The position numbers and the translations under genes were made by a program. A stretch of DNA of 64,000 bases. It comes from Rhodococcus koreensis. GTDB lineage: Bacteria; Actinomycetota; Actinomycetes; Mycobacteriales; Mycobacteriaceae. Positions 58,760-64,000 of this stretch are shown here, piece after piece. Under the pieces are notes generated by a model. The model made no database searches. It saw only the letters and a program-made list of their open reading frames with translations, and was not told the DNA's origin. Positions within the stretch are counted from its first letter, which is position 1. Each line of letters begins with the position of its first letter. Where the stretch lies: contig NZ_FNSV01000005.1 in NCBI RefSeq assembly GCF_900105905.1, positions 2,418,001 through 2,482,000 on the forward strand. Direction: 5' to 3'.

Positions 58760-59443
58760 TTACAGCGCGGCGACGGCGTCCTCGATCGACGTCGGACCGG
58801 ACGTCAGCATCAGCGTCTTCTTCGCCGTGTTCGGGTGGTCCAGGAGCGCCGCGACCACCGCTGCGACGTCGGCGCGCGTGACGGTGCCCCGTTCGAGCGG
58901 AGGCGCGGTGAGCGTGACGTGACCTGTCGGGTCGTCGTCGAGCAGACCGCCCGGACGGAGAATCGTCCAGTCCAGATGGGTGCGGGCGCGCAGATCTTCC
59001 TCGGCTGCCGTCTTCGCGACCAGGTAGGCGGCGAACACGTCGTCGGTGCCTTCGGGGATCGGCTCACCCGCCCCGAACGAACCGACCTGAACGAATCGCC
59101 GCGTCCCCGCCTTCTCGGCGGCGTCGGCGAGCAGCACCGCGGCCCCGCGGTCGACGGTGTCCTTGCGGGCGATTCCGCTGCCCGGACCGGCACCGGCCGC
59201 GAACACCGCGGCGTCCGCACCGGCGAGGGTCTTCGCGACGTCGTCCGCGGTCGCCGTCTCCAGATCGATCACCACCGGTTCGGCGCCGAGTGCCGCGACC
59301 TCGTGCTCGTGGTCGGGGTTGCGGATCAGCGCGACCGCACGGTCACCGCGGGCGGTGAGAATCTTGATGAGGTGACGGGCGATCTTCCCGTGTCCACCCG
59401 CGATGACGATGCGCTGCGGAGCCGCGTCCCGGTGCTCGGCCAT
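58760..59443 (-). CDS. NAD(P)-binding atypical SDR (NmrA/YwnB-like)
   Basis: 227 residues. GGHGKIARHLIKIL nucleotide-binding motif, VFAAGAGPGS, RFVQVGSFGAG, DWTILRPGGLLDDDPTG. Atypical SDR subgroup without a classical YxxxK. These act as redox sensors or reductases of unclear substrate. Divergent from arsC. Confidence 0.82.
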   Translation of the reverse strand: MAEHRDAAPQRIVIAGGHGKIARHLIKILTARGDRAVALIRNPDHEHEVAALGAEPVVIDLETATADDVAKTLAGADAAVFAAGAGPGSGIARKDTVDRGAAVLLADAAEKAGTRRFVQVGSFGAGEPIPEGTDDVFAAYLVAKTAAEEDLRARTHLDWTILRPGGLLDDDPTGHVTLTAPPLERGTVTRADVAAVVAALLDHPNTAKKTLMLTSGPTSIEDAVAAL

Positions 59444-59540
59444 GATCGATCTCCCTCTTTCGTCGACTGGTTACGAGTTACTACCCATGGTTCAGCGCTC
59501 GGTGCGGGCGCATTTGTTCCCCGGGTGCAGAATGTCGGAT

Positions 59541-59888
59541 ATGGCGAACACCGCGACCATCTACCACAACCAGCGCTGCAGCACGTCCCGGACGGTCCTC
59601 GGACTGATCCGGGACGCGGGCATCGAGCCGACCGTCGTGACGTACCTCGAGACCCCGCCCTCGCGGGACGGATTGCGCAAACTTCTCGACGACGCCGGCC
59701 TGAAACCGAGCGAGGCGATTCGCAAGAAGGAGGCCGTCTTCAAGGAACTCGGGCTCGCCGACGCGTCCGAGGACGAACTGCTGGAAGCGATGGTGGACAA
59801 CCCCATCCTCATCGAGCGACCGATCGTCGTGACGGACAGGGGCACCGTCCTCGCCCGCCCGGCCGCGAAGGTCAGCGACATCCTCTAG
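59541..59888 (+). CDS. arsC: ArsC-family reductase (glutaredoxin-coupled arsenate reductase type)
   Basis: 115 residues. YHNQRCSTSRTVLGLI holds the catalytic Cys13; later IRKKEAVFKELGL and NPILIERPIVV with the Arg that binds the oxyanion. No arsB, acr3 or arsR nearby, so arsenate detoxification is not assured; YffB/Spx relatives share the fold. ATG 59541 or 59532. The stop codon begins palindrome copy C. Confidence 0.82.
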   Translation: MANTATIYHNQRCSTSRTVLGLIRDAGIEPTVVTYLETPPSRDGLRKLLDDAGLKPSEAIRKKEAVFKELGLADASEDELLEAMVDNPILIERPIVVTDRGTVLARPAAKVSDIL

Positions 59889-59959
59889 GCCCTCCGGGCC
59901 CGTGCGTGGTTGACGAGTCCCTGCACTCCCTAACCACGCACGGGCGGCGGAGCCGCCTA
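59886..59959. repeat. palindromic repeat copy C / terminator between arsC and arcA
   Basis: Starts with the arsC TAG and ends with the complement of the arcA TAG. Kernel CGTGCGTGGTTGACGAGTCC and CTAACCACGCACGGGC, with GC-rich outer arms. Same plan as copy A. Confidence 0.7.
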
Positions 59960-61174
59960 CAGCGGGTCGCGGGCGACCGGGCAGGACATGCAGCGGGGGC
60001 CGCCGCGGCCCGAACCGAGTTCGGAACCGGCGATCCGCAGTACCTCGATGCCCGACGCCTCGAGCCGGGCGTTGGTCTCGACGTTCCGTTCGTAGGCGAC
60101 GACGACGCCGGGTGCGAGTGCGAGCGTGTTGTTTCCGTCGTCCCACTGTTCGCGTTCGGCGGTGACGTTGTCGAGTCCGGTGTCGATGACGCGCAGTTTG
60201 CCGATGCCCATGGCCTCGGCGGCGGCGCTCAGGAACGGGTCGGCGCCGCGGATCGACACACCGTTGTCCTCGCGGTGAATGGTGAACGCCGACAGCGTGT
60301 TCTGGATGATCGGGTACATCACGACGGCGTCGTGGTCGACCATCGTGCACACGGTGTCGAGGTGCATCGACGCCCGGGCCTGCGCGATGGGCACCACCAG
60401 CACGGTGTGCGCCAGTTCGTCCTCGAAGACGCTGCGCGCCAACGCCTCGGCTCCGGCCGGTGTGGTGCGCTCCCCCACTCCGACGGCGACGACGCCGGGT
60501 GCCAGGAGCAGGACGTCGCCGCCTTCGACGGGCGCCGTGTGGGATTCGTAGGCGCGCCGCGCGCCCCGGAAACGCGGGTGGTGGGCGTAGATGATGTCGG
60601 TGAGGGACGTTTCGCGGACGCGGGCGGGCAGTGCCAGCGAGGTGATCGCGACGCGCGGTCCGATCCAGAACGACGAGTCGCGGGTGAACAGCAGATTGGG
60701 CAGCGGGTCGATGACGAAGTCGCCGCCGTGGTGCATGCGACGGACCAGCGACGCCGTGTTCGCGGCGACGGGCAGTTCGTCGAACGTCATGCCTGCGGTG
60801 AGGATGGTCGAGAGTTCGGGCGCCGGGACGCCGCGGAGGTGCGCGGCGAGTTCCTGCGCCAGGGTGTGGCCCAGCTTCCGGGGGTCGACGGCCGCGCCGA
60901 TGCCGTGGATGCGGGCGGCTCCGCTGGCGCCGAGTGTCTCGCTGAGCAGGTCGGACAGCAGCAGGACCTCGACGCCGCGGCTGCGCAGGAGGTCCGCGAA
61001 CGCGTCGTGCTCCTCCTGTGCGCGGTCGACCCAGGGCAGTCCGTCGAACAGCAGTTGGTCGTTGTTGCGGGGTGTCAGCCGCTTCAGTTCGTCCCCGGGC
61101 CGGTGCAGGAGGACGGCACGCAGCTGCCCGACTTCGGAGTTGGCCCCCAGCGGTGCAGAACCCGACGCGTTCAT
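59957..61174 (-). CDS. arcA: arginine deiminase
   Basis: 405 residues. Hydrolyses arginine to citrulline and ammonia. Motifs: [43 protein letters not shown] (catalytic His), [13 protein letters not shown] and the catalytic Cys in [10 protein letters not shown] near the C-terminus. No arcB or arcC beside it. Corresponds to M. tuberculosis Rv1001. Confidence 0.95.
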   Translation of the reverse strand: MNASGSAPLGANSEVGQLRAVLLHRPGDELKRLTPRNNDQLLFDGLPWVDRAQEEHDAFADLLRSRGVEVLLLSDLLSETLGASGAARIHGIGAAVDPRKLGHTLAQELAAHLRGVPAPELSTILTAGMTFDELPVAANTASLVRRMHHGGDFVIDPLPNLLFTRDSSFWIGPRVAITSLALPARVRETSLTDIIYAHHPRFRGARRAYESHTAPVEGGDVLLLAPGVVAVGVGERTTPAGAEALARSVFEDELAHTVLVVPIAQARASMHLDTVCTMVDHDAVVMYPIIQNTLSAFTIHREDNGVSIRGADPFLSAAAEAMGIGKLRVIDTGLDNVTAEREQWDDGNNTLALAPGVVVAYERNVETNARLEASGIEVLRIAGSELGSGRGGPRCMSCPVARDPL

Positions 61175-61282
61175 GTCTAGACGGTAATGCCGGCGGGCCC
61201 GGCAGGCACGCTCAAACGCTCCCGCCGCCGACCGTGTCCCTCGGCCCCGCAGGCGAGTACCGTGAAGCGGCGGAGGTATCTC

Positions 61283-61813
61283 ATGGACGAGAACTCGACT
61301 CTCTCGCCGGCGCACACGGATGCGACGGCGAGTTCGTCTGCGACCACACCACCGGTTCCGTCCGTACCGCCCGCCCTGGCGCCGTTCGCCGGTCTGTGGC
61401 GCGGCGAGGGCGAGGGTGCGTACCCGACGATCGACGACTTTGCGTACACCGAGGAGATCGAATTCGCTCCCAGCGGTAAACCGTTCCTGGCGTACCGGTC
61501 TCGGACGTGGGAGGCGGGCACCGGGCGGCCGTTGCACTCGGAGTCCGGGTATCTGCGGCTCGTCGCCGAGGACGAGGCGGAACTGCTCGTCGCCCAGCCG
61601 ACCGGATTCACCGAGATCCACCGCGGTCAGATCCGGGAGGGGATCATCGAGTTGTCGATGGTGGCGCTGAGCGCGTCCCCGGACGCCAAACCGGTGCACA
61701 GCATCCGGCGGCAGTTGTCGGTGCGCGGCGGCGACCTCACATACGACCTGTGGATGGCGCACGACCTGACTCCGCTCACACACCATCTCCACGGTCATCT
61801 CCGCCGCGACTGA
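61283..61813 (+). CDS. nitrobindin-like haem protein (peroxynitrite isomerase family)
   Basis: 176 residues. Ten-stranded FABP-like barrel; family motif [14 protein letters not shown] (GxWxGxG) at about 39-52 and a C-terminal His-rich strand [10 protein letters not shown]. The haem ligand would be one of these histidines. Nitrobindins convert peroxynitrite to nitrate. The first 30 residues are disordered. GGAGG precedes the ATG. Upstream of soxR by 42 bases. Confidence 0.85.
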   Translation: MDENSTLSPAHTDATASSSATTPPVPSVPPALAPFAGLWRGEGEGAYPTIDDFAYTEEIEFAPSGKPFLAYRSRTWEAGTGRPLHSESGYLRLVAEDEAELLVAQPTGFTEIHRGQIREGIIELSMVALSASPDAKPVHSIRRQLSVRGGDLTYDLWMAHDLTPLTHHLHGHLRRD

Positions 61814-61828
61814 CCTCGAGTATTGTTC

Positions 61829-61852
61829 AGGTAACCCGGTGAAAGGTTGCCT
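61829..61852. promoter_or_regulatory. MerR-type operator before soxR
   Basis: AGGTAACC, eight bases, GGTTGCCT: inverted repeat with one mismatch, immediately before the soxR start. Placement suggests autoregulation. It is not the classical SoxR box as I recall it. Confidence 0.4.
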
Positions 61853-61855
61853 GTC

Positions 61856-62335
61856 GTGGAGATGCCCGAGTGGAGAGCGAAGGAACTGACGCCGGGACAG
61901 CTGTCGGAGCGCAGTGGCGTCGCGGTGTCGGCGTTGCATTTCTACGAGCGCGAGGGGCTGATCACCAGCAGGCGGACGTCCGGCAATCAGCGTCGCTATC
62001 GCCGGGACACGCTGCGGCGGGTCGCGTTCATCCGCATCGCCCAGCGGGTCGGGATTCCGCTGGCCGAGATCCGGGACGCCCTCGCGACCCTCCCCGAGGG
62101 CCGCACCCCGAACCGGAAGGACTGGGAGAAGCTGTCGACGCGGTGGCACGCCGATCTGGATCAGCGGATCGAGCAGCTGATCCGTCTCCGCGACAACCTG
62201 ACCGGCTGCATCGGCTGCGGGTGCCTGTCGCTGGGGAGTTGCGCGATCGTCAACAGCCACGACCGGCTGGGCACGGCGGGGCCGGGTGCCCGCACGCTGG
62301 ACGTCGAATTGGACGGCCCCGCGCCGGGGGCGTGA
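61856..62335 (+). CDS. soxR: redox-sensitive regulator SoxR
   Basis: 159 residues, MerR family. [28 protein letters not shown], dimer helix, and the [2Fe-2S] cluster motif [12 protein letters not shown] (C-x2-C-x-C-x5-C). SoxR is activated by redox-cycling compounds or NO oxidising the cluster. Start GTG 61856 or ATG 61862. Neighbouring nitrobindin suggests a joint oxidative/nitrosative response. Confidence 0.93.
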   Translation: MEMPEWRAKELTPGQLSERSGVAVSALHFYEREGLITSRRTSGNQRRYRRDTLRRVAFIRIAQRVGIPLAEIRDALATLPEGRTPNRKDWEKLSTRWHADLDQRIEQLIRLRDNLTGCIGCGCLSLGSCAIVNSHDRLGTAGPGARTLDVELDGPAPGA

Positions 62336-62338
62336 GCG

Positions 62339-62833
62339 TCAGCTGTCGCCGAGCCACTTCTCGATCGCGTCGCGGTCCTGCCCGACCATGTCGCCGACCA
62401 GCTTCCTGACGAGGGATTCGATCTGTCCTCCGACGAGCGGGATCTTGACCTGCACCGATCCGGAGACGTCGAGGACGGTGACGTCGCCCGACGCGCGGAG
62501 CACCGACGTGCAGTCGATCTTCACGGGGATCCCGGTGGAGCTGCCGCTGATCCGGCCGTCGGCGTGGTCGCCGTCGAGTGCGCCCCATTCGTCGGCCCGC
62601 TCGACCTTCAGTTCACCGGAGACGACCTTGCGCACCAGCCCGGGGAGGGAGGACGCGCCGATGGTGTCGCGCATCGTCGCCGTCAGTGTGCCGGGGCCGC
62701 GGCTGTCGTCGAGGGTGAGCTTCTCCGGCGCCTCCTCGAACCGGTGCTGCCAGAACGCCCGGTCCGTCACCGTCGCGTGCACGCGGTCGATCGGGTACGC
62801 GATCTGTTCGGAGTAGTCGAAGCTTTTCGCCAT
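62339..62833 (-). CDS. DUF2505 family protein (START-like fold)
   Basis: 164 residues. SFDYSEQIAYPIDRVHATVTDRAFWQHRFEE at the start and a C-terminal amphipathic helix (VRKLVGDMVGQDRDAIEKWLGD) are typical of actinobacterial DUF2505, which has a START/SRPBCC-like lipid-binding fold. Function unknown. Convergent with soxR, three bases apart. Confidence 0.82.
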   Translation of the reverse strand: MAKSFDYSEQIAYPIDRVHATVTDRAFWQHRFEEAPEKLTLDDSRGPGTLTATMRDTIGASSLPGLVRKVVSGELKVERADEWGALDGDHADGRISGSSTGIPVKIDCTSVLRASGDVTVLDVSGSVQVKIPLVGGQIESLVRKLVGDMVGQDRDAIEKWLGDS

Positions 62834-62853
62834 GACGGCAGCCTACGACAACT

Positions 62854-62910
62854 CCGTGAGCGGCGAAGGAGTCCAGGGACTCGTCAACCGCGCACGGGCG
62901 CGGAGCGCCT
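62854..62910. repeat. palindromic repeat copy D
   Basis: CCGTGAGCGGCGAAGGAGTCC...GGACTCGTCAACCGCGCACGG plus GCGCGGAGCGCC, matching the kernel of copies A-C but with a degenerate left arm. It lies between two divergent genes rather than at stop codons, so it is not only a terminator. Confidence 0.55.
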
Positions 62911-63024
62911 CGGGCGGAAAGTCCGCCGCGCAATCCGCCGGAACCAGGGACGCGATCTGCGGGGCGGGTCCACACTGGAAAAGCAGCAGCTGAGGGCAAC
63001 TCGAGCAACCGAATGAGGGTGAGC

Positions 63025-64000
63025 ATGGCCGACGGCGAACCTCTGATACCACCGAGTGCCGTCGACGTGGATTTCTCCGACGTCGCCTGGGGAGCGGACC
63101 GCACGATGTCCGACTTCGAGACCGGGATGTGGCGGATGGAGGAGGTGCAGCCGAAGCTGCGCTCACCGATCGTCGCGGTCGACGTCCTCGACAAACCGCC
63201 GGACTGGGAGCGGCTCGTGCGTGCCCACGAATGGGCGTCGCACATGGTGCCGCGCATCCGGATGCGGGTGGTGGAGCCGACGCTGCGGCTGGGCAACCCG
63301 ATGTGGTCGGTCGACCCCGAATTCGATCTCGACTATCACCTGTCGCGGGTGCGGCTGCCGGAGCCCGCGACGTTCGACCATGCGCTGCGGATGTGCCGGC
63401 ACATGGCGACGGAGCCGTTCGACCGCGCCCGGCCGCCGTGGAGCGCGATGCTCATCGAGGGGCTCGACGACGGCCGCGCCGTCTACGTCGTGAAGACTCA
63501 CCACAGCATCACGGACGGTCTCGGCGGCATCCAGTTGATGACGCTGCTGCACAGCAGGCGTCCCGAACCGTCGCCGGACAAACCGGATCGGCCTGCGCCG
63601 TTGCCGGAGCAGATGTCGGGCGGCGGCGCCCTGCTCGAACAGGCACTCGGCAACGTGCGCAGCGCCCCCGGCCGTCTCGGCGGCCTGATCCGCGGCGCGG
63701 TGCGGACGGCGATGACGATCGTCGGCGACCCGGTGGGCAGTGTCACGGAGGTCGCCGGTTACGCGAACTCGATCCGCCGGGTGGTGACTCCTCCCCCGAC
63801 CACGGGTTCGGACCTGCTGCGCGACCGGGGGCTCGGACGCTGGTTCGGTGTGCTCGAGGTGAGTGTCGACGAACTGCGCTCCGCCGCCCACGTCGCGGGC
63901 GGGTCGTTGAACGACGCGTATGTGGCGGCACTGCTGGGCGGTTTCCGCCGCTATCACGAATCGTTCGGCCACGACCTCGAGACGATTCCGGTGGGGATGC
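63025..64000 (+). CDS. WS/DGAT-family acyltransferase, 5' part (runs off window)
   Basis: 325 residues visible. Catalytic HHxxxDG is THHSITDG with HH at residues 159-160. MSDFETGMWRMEE near the start and PPWSAMLIEGL before the active site are family-typical. Such enzymes make triacylglycerol or wax esters from acyl-CoA; rhodococci carry many copies. ATG 63025 follows GAGGGTGAGC; ATG 63013 is an in-frame alternative. The C-terminal domain lies beyond 64000. Confidence 0.9.
   Translation, partial: MADGEPLIPPSAVDVDFSDVAWGADRTMSDFETGMWRMEEVQPKLRSPIVAVDVLDKPPDWERLVRAHEWASHMVPRIRMRVVEPTLRLGNPMWSVDPEFDLDYHLSRVRLPEPATFDHALRMCRHMATEPFDRARPPWSAMLIEGLDDGRAVYVVKTHHSITDGLGGIQLMTLLHSRRPEPSPDKPDRPAPLPEQMSGGGALLEQALGNVRSAPGRLGGLIRGAVRTAMTIVGDPVGSVTEVAGYANSIRRVVTPPPTTGSDLLRDRGLGRWFGVLEVSVDELRSAAHVAGGSLNDAYVAALLGGFRRYHESFGHDLETIPVGM

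Noticed and set aside
59541..59888. Arsenic resistance operon
   Set aside because: Only an ArsC-like reductase is present; no arsenite pump or ArsR lies near it.
58247..61180. 977-codon open frame on the plus strand
   Set aside because: It runs antisense to arcA, the NAD-binding protein gene and the GntR gene, and its translation is Arg/Gly/Asp-rich with no domain. High GC content creates such frames.

Overview
The window is high-GC actinobacterial chromosome, most likely from a Rhodococcus or close relative such as Gordonia or Nocardia. Evidence: a complete ergothioneine gene set; a protein very like the rhodococcal 3-ketosteroid delta4-(5alpha)-dehydrogenase; RpfB-type resuscitation factors; a WS/DGAT acyltransferase; protein O-mannosyltransferase; and gene order that follows Mycobacterium tuberculosis. 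From memory of Rv1001-Rv1015c, the window holds the same families: arcA, pmt, rsmI, metG, tatD, rpfB, ksgA, ispE, pks16, pth and rplY. Here they form syntenic blocks separated by large accessory blocks.

Layout. 1-3.0 kb: a TnpB-like RuvC nuclease element inserted in a secreted PQQ-type sugar dehydrogenase gene, leaving a 3'-truncated pseudogene. 3.1-8.7 kb: egtA-egtB-egtC-egtD with overlapping stop/start codons, and a divergent class V PLP enzyme that may supply the EgtE step. 8.8-11.5 kb: a steroid dehydrogenase facing a GAF-domain regulator, each with a palindrome at its promoter or start. 11.8-16.7 kb: rplY, pth, pks16-type ligase and prfC. 16.8-27.7 kb: an oxidative uronate (glucuronate/galacturonate) regulon with uronate dehydrogenase, an enolase-superfamily dehydratase, KDG dehydratase, an ABC sugar importer whose ATPase sits in the other operon, two uncharacterised enzymes and an IclR regulator. 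A shared TTCACATAC(G/A)TGAA motif lies at both main promoters. 27.9-32.2 kb: small housekeeping and regulatory genes, including a PadR/flavin monooxygenase pair and an IdeR-like iron box with no obvious target. 32.2-34.9 kb: ABC-F ATPase and ispE. 35-39.4 kb: urease ureABCFGD. 39.5-42.5 kb: DUF218 protein, WYL regulator, membrane protein, cold-shock protein. 42.7-45.9 kb: ksgA and two tandem rpfB paralogues. 46.1-48.3 kb: a glutamine-type ABC importer with fused binding protein and permease. 48.4-54.5 kb: DoxX, tatD, SDR, metG, DUF2786, rsmI. 54.5-64 kb: pmt, BCCT transporter, DoxX/GntR, NAD-binding protein, arsC, arcA, nitrobindin, soxR, DUF2505, and a WS/DGAT gene that runs off the end.

No CRISPR array, rRNA, tRNA or prophage was seen. 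Recurrent palindromes sit exactly at stop codons, often between convergent genes; several share a GTGnGTGGTTnACGAGTC-like kernel and look like a dispersed repeat family acting as transcript ends. The most unusual items are the TnpB-like element in its broken target gene, the uronate regulon with its shared operator and two unassigned enzymes, the rpfB duplication, the stop-codon palindromes and the orphan iron box. All functions are inferred from sequence by eye; no database search was run.
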